From assembly GCA_947458575.1 (NCBI GenBank), contig CANHBE010000164.1, positions 1 through 6,006 on the forward strand: a DNA stretch of 6,006 nt, in the 5' to 3' direction. Every line of letters starts with the position of its first letter. Positions within the stretch are counted from its first letter, which is position 1. The stretch is from Flavobacteriaceae bacterium (lineage in GTDB: Bacteria > Bacteroidota > Bacteroidia > Flavobacteriales > Flavobacteriaceae). This document shows positions 1 to 6,006 of the stretch, piece after piece. Both the position numbers and the translations under genes were made by a program. The notes beneath the pieces are model-generated. The model saw nothing but the letters and a program-made list of their open reading frames with translations. It was not told the DNA's origin and made no database searches.

Positions 1-1517
1 AAAACAGGAAAGAATCTCGACGGCGAAGCAGATGGGTTTCTAGATCTAAAATTAGGTCCTGAAATACTCGTAGCAACAGGTGGCTGAGTCGAAATTTGAA
101 AATTGTACTGTTCCCAGCAATAAGTCAAAGCATCATTATCAGGATCTGTGGCAGAACCTGTCAAGACAAACGCGGTCCCAAACGGAATCGTAAAATTACC
201 TGGTGCACTGATTACTGGAGCACCATTTCCATTGCTTACCGGTACGCCACAATTACCACTGCCAGTGATTAGATTAAACATCTGAATTAAACTTCTTGCA
301 TGAAAGTAAGCATCTGAATTATTCTGAACATCATGCGGCGCACATAAACCTGCATAGGCCATAATTGTTGATCCACTACCTGGCTCAAAGGCTGAAGTAT
401 TTGATCTATTATTTCCACCACAACCGCCTTGGTCGCTATTGAAAGTGTGGTTTGCCCCATACTGGTGACCGATTTCATGGGCAACAAAATCAATATCATA
501 TGGATCTCCGACGGGTGAAAAGGAACCTGTTACACCTCGTGCCTTGCCAGTTGGAGAGCATACACCTCCCAATTGCGCTACTCCACCACCTCCAGTACTA
601 CAAACATGTCCAATGTCATAATTCGCTGTTCCAATCAAATTATCAATTTGCGTTTGATTTTGATCAAGGAGAACGTTATTAGTGTTATTGTTATCGTATG
701 AGTCCGAAGTAATATTGATCAAAACATCGTTATTCGGAATAATCTGCATTGTCAAAGACATGTCTCTTTCGAATACTCCATTTACTCTTGTCATCGTAAC
801 ATTCATTGCTGCTAAAACGGCAGCTTTTCTTTGCGCTATCGTCCCACCACCAACACCAGCTGCATTGACGTGGAAAGCTGCGTATTCAACAGTACAAGCA
901 AGCGCTAAACGATAGGTTCTAAAAGTACTATCGTCAGCTCGGAATAGCGGCAAAAGATGAGAGTCTTCCGTCAATAAATCAGGCCCTCCCTCTTGAACGC
1001 CACAAGTAAAATTAACATCTCCGGTTAGTGAACTACGATTATAAACCATATAATTCTTCAAATCAGTAGAATAAGGATCAATGTAAGAAGTGCCATCCTT
1101 ACCCGAGAACGTCATTGTATGTAATCCAAAAATTGTTGTGCTGAACCTAATCATTGCGGTCTTATCCTCGACTCCCAATCCAACATATGATTGGATTTCA
1201 GGATGTCTGCTTGCTAATTCTGGATGCATAATCGACGCCTCAAAAATTCTGAAGTTCTGAAGTTCTCCTTGCGGATTTGGAAATGCCACTACGACATTAG
1301 TCTGTTCTCCATCAATATTTCTCGATGGAGCGGTAGCTAATTTTGCCTTTAAGACTTCCATGTTGAGTTCATAAAGTAAAAACTCTGTTGGCTGAGACCT
1401 TCTTGTAAGAAGCGGAGTCGTAACCTCATCACTACTAATTTTTTTCCAGATAGAATTCTGTGAAAATGCAAAAGGGTGCGAGAAAAGAACCACCAATAAA
1501 AGTAAAAGTTTTTTCAT
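1..1517 (-). CDS. Secreted reprolysin-like zinc metalloprotease, N-terminal part (gene runs off left edge)
   Basis: Reading the minus strand from ATG at 1517 gives an uninterrupted frame of 505 codons to the left edge, so the stop and C-terminus lie outside. Residues 1-20 (MKKLLLLLVVLFSHPFAFSQ) form a Sec signal peptide, probably cleaved after Q20. Residues about 45-170 are a propeptide-like region, ending near Cys172 in a T-C-G-V context. The catalytic domain runs about 198-425. It carries the metzincin zinc motif HEIGHQYGANH (His347, Glu348, His351, His357) and a Met-turn at Met386 in STIMAYAG. A Cys/Gly-rich insertion (about 364-372) separates the two. From about 433 an Ig/cadherin-like module begins (ATDPDNDALTYCWEQ). 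It closely resembles the complete 891-residue protease just upstream, so the missing part may hold further modules and a T9SS tail, but that is inference. The fold family (reprolysin/M12B-like) is secure; the substrate is unknown. No Shine-Dalgarno is visible, as is common in Bacteroidetes. Confidence 0.93.
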   Translation of the reverse strand, partial: MKKLLLLLVVLFSHPFAFSQNSIWKKISSDEVTTPLLTRRSQPTEFLLYELNMEVLKAKLATAPSRNIDGEQTNVVVAFPNPQGELQNFRIFEASIMHPELASRHPEIQSYVGLGVEDKTAMIRFSTTIFGLHTMTFSGKDGTSYIDPYSTDLKNYMVYNRSSLTGDVNFTCGVQEGGPDLLTEDSHLLPLFRADDSTFRTYRLALACTVEYAAFHVNAAGVGGGTIAQRKAAVLAAMNVTMTRVNGVFERDMSLTMQIIPNNDVLINITSDSYDNNNTNNVLLDQNQTQIDNLIGTANYDIGHVCSTGGGGVAQLGGVCSPTGKARGVTGSFSPVGDPYDIDFVAHEIGHQYGANHTFNSDQGGCGGNNRSNTSAFEPGSGSTIMAYAGLCAPHDVQNNSDAYFHARSLIQMFNLITGSGNCGVPVSNGNGAPVISAPGNFTIPFGTAFVLTGSATDPDNDALTYCWEQYNFQISTQPPVATSISGPNFRSRNPSASPSRFFPV

Positions 1518-1548
1518 GGTTATTTAGAAAAGTTTGATTAATAGGTAT

Positions 1549-1556
1549 CAAATATA
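1549..1556 (-). promoter_or_regulatory. Candidate Bacteroidetes -7 promoter element for the downstream protease gene
   Basis: On the minus strand this reads TATATTTG, an exact match to the Bacteroidetes TAnnTTTG -7 consensus. It lies 31 bases before the ATG at 1517, giving a predicted leader of roughly 25 bases. No TTG -33 element is seen at the usual 17-23 base distance, because that stretch falls in the T-run and hairpin of the upstream terminator. The strong terminator just upstream makes an independent promoter here likely. Confidence 0.5.
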
Positions 1557-1565
1557 ATCAATTCC

Positions 1566-1600
1566 AAAAAAAAACGCTCCTTGAAGGAGCGTCTTTTTTT
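1566..1600 (-). terminator. Intrinsic terminator of the 891-residue protease gene
   Basis: A perfect 8-bp GC-rich stem, ACGCTCCT (1574-1581) with AGGAGCGT (1585-1592), closes a 3-base loop. On the minus strand it is followed by an unbroken run of eight T (complement of 1566-1573), the classic rho-independent form. The other side is also a T-run on the plus strand (1594-1602), so the structure could work in both directions, although no plus-strand gene ends here. It directly abuts the TAA stop at 1601-1603 and separates the two protease genes. Confidence 0.9.
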
Positions 1601-4276
1601 TTACTTGACAATGATCTTTTTCACCGTTTTGTAATTCCCATCGCTTATACTAACAAAGTACAAACCGCTTTTAGCATTGAGAAGTCTAACTTCTTCACTA
1701 AAAAACCCGCTATTATTAAATTCTTTTTGCAGAATATTGCGCCCTCCGATATCGAAAACTTCGACCACAATTTTCGAAGATGAATTTTGGCTAAATTCAA
1801 TTTTGAATGACCCATCATTTGGACTTGGGTACAAAACGAAGTTCTCGAACTCATATTTGTTATTAGATAACAACTGAACCGTTTGTGAACATACTTCGAG
1901 AGAGATCGAATTAATTGTTCCTGAATTTCCGGCAACAACATCCCGGAATCCAAACTGCCAATTTCCTTGCTGATTGAAACCATTAAAAGAATCTAAATTC
2001 AGAACCGCCGGCTTATAAACTCCAACGGTAGGACTTCCGCATGAAAACACCTCACCCTGAGCATCAAAAGTAACATTCATATCTGCGTTTCCTGCACACT
2101 GTTGGTTAAAGAACGTCGAGATTGAACCTCCCGGTCTGATTACTGCCATCCCTAAATTTTGAAGATTGGGGTGTGTAGCATTAATAGTAAAATTCACATC
2201 GCTAATCGTACCAGAAACAGGAACATTAATTTGACGAACTGTGTAGCTATTGCTTCCATCTGGAATATTAAATGGAGTAGTAAAATCGTATGTGTTGCAT
2301 GTGTTTACAATCTGGTATCCAATTAAAAAGGCACGAGAATTCACCGCAAAATAGACATTCCCTGTAGGCTCAACTAAGACTCTGCATGTTTGAGATGCCG
2401 GTATGTTTGGAACTAAAATATTTTCAGACCCATCGTTAGGCGTGTCAGCTGCAAGAATAATTGGAAATGTTTGTCCACCATCAACTGACAACTTGATATT
2501 TACGTTTGTCGATCCTGGAAGACTAGTGGTGTTATTGACATTCCATGTAATGGTTTGCTCCGAACCTTGTGCCCAAGCGACTCCAGTAGAATTTTGAGAA
2601 GTCACAACAAAAGGTCCAGCTCCAGTTGGTGTCGTTACAGCATCATATGGTGCTCTAGTTGTAACCAAGACTTCATCAGTCTCGGTTTGAGCTCCAGTGA
2701 TATTATTATCCCTTACTGTTAATGAATATCTAGAATTGCGCGCAACAGTCGAAACTGACTCCCATTGTGTACTTAATGTACCTGCTAAAATCCTAGATAA
2801 ATCTGGCATAAATCGAACTGGGGTTGATTTTGGAATAAATGACCTATAATTCGGACCGGTAGTTTTTGTTGGCGAGGCCACCGAATTTGCGCCACTAGCA
2901 GAAGAACCCGCGCTATTGTTTTGCTCCCAACAGTAGGTGAGCGCGTCACCTTCAGCGTCTGATACTACAGCATCGAGACGAAATGCGGATCCAGCAGGAA
3001 TAATTAAATCCGCTCCCGCATTAACAGAAGGTGGTGTATTTATGATTGGCGTGCTTACCGGGCATGTTTTTGTATTTAGGTTTGTTTGCATTTGCAAAAT
3101 GCTTCGATAGGTAAAATAAGCATCTGAGTTATTTTGCACATCGTAGTTGGTGATACCGGCATATCCCATTATAGTCGAACCACTACCCGGCTCAACATTC
3201 ACTCCTGCGCCTTCAGTGTTATGTGAAAAAGTGTGATTGGCACCCAATTGATGACCCATTTCGTGAACTACATAGTCTATGTCAAAAGTGTCTCCAGCAG
3301 GAATTCCATTAGATGGTGAAGTGTATGCACTTCCTTTTCCTGTTTCACAAACGCAACCAATACAGCCTGCATTTCCTCCTCCACCAGTTGAACCAAAAAG
3401 ATGTCCAATATCATAATTCGCCTCTCCAATAATATTAGTCAAAGTAGTTTGCAATTGACTTCCCCAGCTACTCTGACCAGTGTAAGGATCGGTAGAACCA
3501 TTTGTGTAAACAACCAAATTATTGTTCGCAATGATATTTAAGTGCAATGCCATATCCTTTTCAAAAACCCCATTCACTCTAGTCATCGAAGCATTCATTC
3601 CTGCCAATGCTCCTGAAACAGTTCCGCCATGATAAATACCATATTCACCAGTACAAGACAAGGCCAATCGCATTGTTTTGTATGTTTGGTTATCTGCTCT
3701 GTTTGCAATGATCACATCATTTAGAAGTTCGTCATTCAGTCTTTGGTCAACTGTGCTACAGTTGAATGGAAGCCGTGCTGTATTACGAGTACGAGAATCG
3801 AATAACACATAAACCGAATGATCTTTTGTGAAAGGTTCAATAAATTCTGTTCCTTGGTCAGCCCGAATAGTCATGGTTTGAACTCCTTGAGGAGATAAAC
3901 TGAAATTTATCGTAGCGCTTTTGTCATCTAAACTCTTGCCTATGTAAGCGCGAATGTCAGGATATTGCGCTTGTAATTCCGGAGCAAAGTTAGAATTCTC
4001 CCAAACTTGGAATTTTTCCATTTGTCCGTTACTGTTTGGGAATTCGACAATTATTCCAGCATTTCCGGAGAATTTATCTGATGCGTTCTGCAAGGATTGT
4101 CTTAGTGACGCAAGGTCCACTGTGTATAATTGTTGATTTTCGGAATAAGAAGAAGTTCTTATTTTTTCGAATTCTTGGACGTTTTCAGCCAAAGACTTGG
4201 TCCAAACTTGTTTTTTTTGTCCGTACGATTGCACAAAAGATAGGGCAACAAAACCTAGAAGTAGTAATTTTTTCAT
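1601..4276 (-). CDS. Secreted multidomain reprolysin-like zinc metalloprotease with P domain and T9SS tail
   Basis: Complete 891-residue protein starting at ATG 4276. Residues 1-20 (MKKLLLLGFVALSFVQSYGQ) are a Sec signal peptide. Residues about 45-170 form a propeptide-like region ending near Cys173. The catalytic domain (about 198-405) has the metzincin motif HEMGHQLGANH (His338, Glu339, His342, His348) and a Met-turn at Met370 (STIMGYAG). Next come an Ig/cadherin-like module (about 415-540, with AEGDALTYCWEQ), a beta-rich module (about 552-655, VNIKLSVDGGQTFP), and a proprotein-convertase-type P domain (about 664-796, ending NWQFGFRD...SISLEVC). The C-terminus (about 814-891, LYPSPNDGSF to VKKIIVK) is a type A T9SS sorting domain, so the protein should cross the outer membrane by the Por system and be released or surface-attached. 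A CxxCxC cluster (Cys305, 308, 310) is absent from the neighbouring paralogue. Domain calls rest on motif recognition; the substrate is unknown. Confidence 0.95.
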   Translation of the reverse strand: MKKLLLLGFVALSFVQSYGQKKQVWTKSLAENVQEFEKIRTSSYSENQQLYTVDLASLRQSLQNASDKFSGNAGIIVEFPNSNGQMEKFQVWENSNFAPELQAQYPDIRAYIGKSLDDKSATINFSLSPQGVQTMTIRADQGTEFIEPFTKDHSVYVLFDSRTRNTARLPFNCSTVDQRLNDELLNDVIIANRADNQTYKTMRLALSCTGEYGIYHGGTVSGALAGMNASMTRVNGVFEKDMALHLNIIANNNLVVYTNGSTDPYTGQSSWGSQLQTTLTNIIGEANYDIGHLFGSTGGGGNAGCIGCVCETGKGSAYTSPSNGIPAGDTFDIDYVVHEMGHQLGANHTFSHNTEGAGVNVEPGSGSTIMGYAGITNYDVQNNSDAYFTYRSILQMQTNLNTKTCPVSTPIINTPPSVNAGADLIIPAGSAFRLDAVVSDAEGDALTYCWEQNNSAGSSASGANSVASPTKTTGPNYRSFIPKSTPVRFMPDLSRILAGTLSTQWESVSTVARNSRYSLTVRDNNITGAQTETDEVLVTTRAPYDAVTTPTGAGPFVVTSQNSTGVAWAQGSEQTITWNVNNTTSLPGSTNVNIKLSVDGGQTFPIILAADTPNDGSENILVPNIPASQTCRVLVEPTGNVYFAVNSRAFLIGYQIVNTCNTYDFTTPFNIPDGSNSYTVRQINVPVSGTISDVNFTINATHPNLQNLGMAVIRPGGSISTFFNQQCAGNADMNVTFDAQGEVFSCGSPTVGVYKPAVLNLDSFNGFNQQGNWQFGFRDVVAGNSGTINSISLEVCSQTVQLLSNNKYEFENFVLYPSPNDGSFKIEFSQNSSSKIVVEVFDIGGRNILQKEFNNSGFFSEEVRLLNAKSGLYFVSISDGNYKTVKKIIVK

Positions 4277-4298
4277 TATATGGTTAATTAATAGCGTA

Positions 4299-4306
4299 CG
4301 AAAATA
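4299..4306 (-). promoter_or_regulatory. Weak candidate -7 element for the 891-residue protease gene
   Basis: The minus strand reads TATTTTCG, one mismatch from the Bacteroidetes TAnnTTTG consensus, ending 22 bases before the ATG at 4276. No clear TTG is found at the -33 distance. It is the best match seen upstream of this gene, but the support is thin in such AT-rich sequence. Confidence 0.25.
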
Positions 4307-4323
4307 AGATTTGTTTTAAAAAG

Positions 4324-4345
4324 AATCTGATCTACTGTTCAGATT
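4324..4345. repeat. Short inverted repeat in the divergent promoter region
   Basis: AATCTGA (4324-4330) and TCAGATT (4339-4345) are perfect reverse complements separated by 8 bases. The repeat lies just upstream of the candidate protease promoter and more than 100 bases upstream of the ribF promoter. It has the form of a dimeric regulator site, or could be chance in AT-rich DNA; there is no T-run, so a terminator is unlikely. Confidence 0.3.
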
Positions 4346-4463
4346 TAACAATAAAATAGTTCAATTTTTTAAAACTTTACACTTCTTACATCAATACAGC
4401 GCAGGATTTAAAAAATTTTCCAACTTGCGTAAATTCATTCTGCTAGATTTACAATTGAAAGAG

Positions 4464-4471
4464 TAAATTTG
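4464..4471 (+). promoter_or_regulatory. Candidate Bacteroidetes -7 promoter element for ribF
   Basis: TAAATTTG matches the TAnnTTTG consensus exactly and ends 23 bases before the ribF TTG start, which would give a leader of about 15-20 bases. No TTG lies at the ideal -33 distance; a TTG at 4425-4427 is too far upstream. The position is right, but the single element is short. Confidence 0.5.
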
Positions 4472-4494
4472 CAAAAAAGCAAAATCAAGCGCTA

Positions 4495-5424
4495 TTGAAG
4501 ATTTTCCATAACATCAGTTCATTTGAATCTAATTCCAAAAGCATTGTCACTTTAGGGACTTTCGACGGTGTGCACATTGGTCATCAAAAAATTATTGAGC
4601 GATTGGTTCAAAGCGCCAAAGCAGATAATGCCGAAAGCACTATTCTTACATTTTTCCCGCATCCAAGAATGGTTTTGCAGGAACAGACAGAAATTCGATT
4701 ACTCAATACGATTGAAGAACGAATCTCCTTATTTGAAAAAACCGGGCTAGACAACCTAATTATTCACCCATTTGACAGAGATTTCTCTCGTTTGACAGCC
4801 GAAGAATTTGTGAAAAACATCCTTATAGAAAAACTAAATATTCGTAGAATAATTATCGGCCATGACCACCGATTTGGCAGAAACAGAACAGCTGACATTA
4901 ATGATTTGACAGAATTTGGTCTGTTATACGGTTTTGAAGTTGAACAGATTTCTGCTCAAGAAATTCAAGAAGCTGCTGTTAGTTCGACCAAGATTCGCCA
5001 CGCCTTACAGGTGGGCAATCTTACTCTCGCCAACCAATATTTAGGCTACAACTATTTCCTCACTGGAACAATACAAGAAGGCAAAAAACTTGGTCGCACA
5101 ATTGGGTTTCCAACTGCTAACTTAAAAATCGAGGAAAACTACAAACTGATTCCAAAGCAAGGTGTTTACATTGTAGATGCAATGCTTGAAGGGAAATCAA
5201 TTCGCGGAATGATGAACATCGGAACAAATCCGACTTTGGGAGAAAATGCTGTTTCGATTGAAGTGCATTTTCTTGATTTCGATGCAAATTTATATGGTCA
5301 TAAAATTCAGGTCAATTTGTATCAGTTTTTGCGAGAAGAGCAAAAATTCGAATCCCTTGAACTGTTGAAAAAACAATTGAACAAGGATAAAAATCAAACC
5401 CACGCATATTTCAATTCATTATAG
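4495..5424 (+). CDS. ribF: Bifunctional riboflavin kinase / FMN adenylyltransferase (FAD synthetase)
   Basis: A 309-residue cytoplasmic enzyme that phosphorylates riboflavin to FMN and then adenylylates FMN to FAD, both with ATP. The N-terminal nucleotidyltransferase domain (about 14-180) shows the HIGH-type signature GTFDGVHIGH (residues 21-30), FPHPR (54-58), GHDHRFGRNR (122-131) and SSTKIR (163-168). The C-terminal riboflavin kinase domain (about 182-309) shows GRTIGFPTANL (200-210), GVY (223-225), NIGTNPT (241-247) and the E-V-H segment with Glu256, the expected catalytic base by family knowledge. Length is normal for RibF. The start is TTG at 4495: it gives the N-terminus KIFHNISSF expected before the TLGTFDG strand, the next in-frame ATG is about residue 59 and would remove the ATP-binding motif, and an in-frame TGA lies at 4456. 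It is divergent from the protease and 148 bases before bioB. Confidence 0.97.
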   Translation: MKIFHNISSFESNSKSIVTLGTFDGVHIGHQKIIERLVQSAKADNAESTILTFFPHPRMVLQEQTEIRLLNTIEERISLFEKTGLDNLIIHPFDRDFSRLTAEEFVKNILIEKLNIRRIIIGHDHRFGRNRTADINDLTEFGLLYGFEVEQISAQEIQEAAVSSTKIRHALQVGNLTLANQYLGYNYFLTGTIQEGKKLGRTIGFPTANLKIEENYKLIPKQGVYIVDAMLEGKSIRGMMNIGTNPTLGENAVSIEVHFLDFDANLYGHKIQVNLYQFLREEQKFESLELLKKQLNKDKNQTHAYFNSL

Positions 5425-5480
5425 CTTTTCTCCGCTCTGTATAGTAAAAAATAGGAACTGACGGCGGAAATACAATACTA

Positions 5481-5506
5481 CAATTTGGAAATTGAAATAA
5501 TTTTTT
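5481..5506 (+). terminator. Weak AT-rich hairpin plus T-run after ribF, possible terminator
   Basis: CAATT (5481-5485) and AATTG (5490-5494) pair around a 4-base loop, followed after six bases by a run of six T (5501-5506). The stem is short and AU-only apart from one pair, and the T-run is not adjacent, so this is a poor intrinsic terminator. It is the only candidate between ribF and the bioB promoter. Confidence 0.25.
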
Positions 5507-5519
5507 AAATCTATCTGCC

Positions 5520-5550
5520 TTGTCTGTTAGGAACTATTTCCATACTTTTG
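5520..5550 (+). promoter_or_regulatory. Bacteroidetes-type promoter for bioB
   Basis: A TTG -33 element (5520-5522) is separated by 20 bases from TACTTTTG (5543-5550), an exact TAnnTTTG -7 element. Spacing and both elements fit the Bacteroidetes housekeeping promoter, and it lies 22 bases before the bioB ATG, predicting a leader of about 15 bases. This is the best promoter in the window and suggests bioB is transcribed independently of ribF. No BirA-type operator palindrome overlaps it. Confidence 0.7.
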
Positions 5551-5572
5551 AGGCTTAGCAATAAACAGAAGT

Positions 5573-6006
5573 ATGAGTATAATCAAGCATAATTGGACCA
5601 AAGAAGAAATTATCGCCATTTACAATAAACCCCTCATGGATTTGCTCTACGAGGCTGCAACAATTCACCGTCAGCATCACAATCCTAACGTGGTGCAAGT
5701 CTCAACACTGCTTTCCATAAAAACAGGAGGTTGTCCTGAAGATTGTGGTTATTGCCCTCAGGCTGCAAGATACCATACTGATATTGAAGGAAATGACCTC
5801 ATGTCGGTTCAACAAGTCAAAGCACAAGCCCTACGTGCCAGAGAATCCGGTTCGTCTCGAGTATGCATGGGAGCTGCTTGGAGAAACGTCAAGGACGGTG
5901 CAGAATTCGATCAAGTATTAGAAATGGTTCGAACCATTAATAAATTAGACATGGAAGTTTGTTGTACTTTAGGGATGCTTACCGAAAATCAAGCACAACG
6001 GTTGGC
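5573..6006 (+). CDS. bioB: Biotin synthase, N-terminal part (gene runs off right edge)
   Basis: The open frame from ATG 5573 gives 144 codons plus two bases to the window end. Biotin synthase is a radical SAM enzyme that inserts sulfur into dethiobiotin to make biotin, the last step of the pathway. The radical SAM cluster motif is intact: C-P-E-D-C-G-Y-C with Cys54, Cys58 and Cys61, inside KTGGCPEDCGYCPQAARY. Cys98 (SRVCMGAAWR) and Cys130 (MEVCCTLG) match the positions that bind the auxiliary [2Fe-2S] cluster in E. coli BioB (Cys97 and Cys128); the remaining ligands (Cys188, Arg260 in E. coli) are beyond the edge. The N-terminus has the length expected for the family, which supports this ATG. 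It has its own promoter just upstream; whether other bio genes follow cannot be seen. Confidence 0.97.
   Translation, partial: MSIIKHNWTKEEIIAIYNKPLMDLLYEAATIHRQHHNPNVVQVSTLLSIKTGGCPEDCGYCPQAARYHTDIEGNDLMSVQQVKAQALRARESGSSRVCMGAAWRNVKDGAEFDQVLEMVRTINKLDMEVCCTLGMLTENQAQRL

Larger units (their letters stand above)
4277..4494. other. Divergent intergenic region between the protease and ribF
   Basis: This 218-base AT-rich stretch separates the minus-strand protease from plus-strand ribF. It holds a consensus -7 element for ribF, a weaker candidate for the protease, and one 7-bp inverted repeat. I see no small gene with a credible start, no tRNA and no riboswitch. In the ribF frame an in-frame TGA at 4456 rules out an upstream extension of ribF beyond that point. 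Confidence 0.7.

Noticed and set aside
287..915. Small open frames on both strands (287-499 minus, 452-682 plus, 682-915 plus)
   Set aside because: All lie within the coding frame of the left protease, which has an intact zinc motif and clear homology to its neighbour; the small frames have no recognisable domains or start signals.
1645..1983. 112-residue minus-strand frame overlapping the 3' end of the 891-residue protease
   Set aside because: It is out of frame with the P domain and T9SS tail, which are clearly coding, and its translation shows no signal or known motif.
4036..4287. 83-residue plus-strand frame opposite the protease N-terminus
   Set aside because: It lies antisense to the signal peptide and propeptide; its Phe/Lys-rich translation is what antisense of such sequence gives, with no promoter or conserved feature.
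4277..4494. FMN riboswitch upstream of ribF
   Set aside because: The predicted ribF leader is only about 15-20 bases, and the GC-rich conserved blocks of the RFN element are not present in the region.
5431..5468. Hairpin TCCGC / GCGGA downstream of ribF
   Set aside because: The arms are only 5 bp with a loop of about 28 bases and no T-run follows, so it is not a convincing terminator.
5425..5572. BirA operator upstream of bioB
   Set aside because: No TTGTAAACC-spacer-GGTTTACAA type palindrome is visible near the promoter.

Overview
The window looks like chromosomal DNA from a member of the Bacteroidetes, most likely Flavobacteriaceae and Flavobacterium-like. Four things point there: AT-rich composition; promoter elements of the Bacteroidetes type (TAnnTTTG at -7); absence of clear Shine-Dalgarno sequences before the genes; and a secreted protease with a type A Por-secretion (T9SS) C-terminal sorting tail. 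The genus is an inference from sequence style and the protein sequences, not from a search.

Layout. Positions 1-1517 (minus) hold the first 505 codons of a secreted zinc metalloprotease that continues beyond the left edge. Positions 1518-1600 are a compact spacer with a strong hairpin terminator followed by a promoter -7 element. Positions 1601-4276 (minus) hold a complete 891-residue paralogue of the first gene: signal peptide, propeptide, reprolysin-like catalytic domain (HEMGHQLGANH), Ig/cadherin-like modules, P domain, T9SS tail. Positions 4277-4494 are a divergent intergenic region with a ribF promoter element, a weaker candidate promoter for the protease and a short inverted repeat. Positions 4495-5424 (plus) encode bifunctional riboflavin kinase/FAD synthetase (ribF), starting at TTG. 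Positions 5425-5572 are an intergenic region with a good promoter. Positions 5573-6006 (plus) encode the N-terminal 144 residues of biotin synthase (bioB), cut by the right edge.

How it fits together. The two proteases are tandem paralogues, apparently transcribed separately, and probably act outside the cell or on its surface after Sec export; the complete one carries a T9SS tail. The plus-strand genes make cofactors (FMN/FAD and biotin) and are housekeeping. No functional link between the two halves is visible. I see no mobile element, CRISPR array, tRNA, rRNA or riboswitch. I did not find a convincing undescribed system; the points most worth checking are the diverging tandem protease pair, a conserved propeptide cysteine, and a CxxCxC cluster near the active site of the full-length protease.
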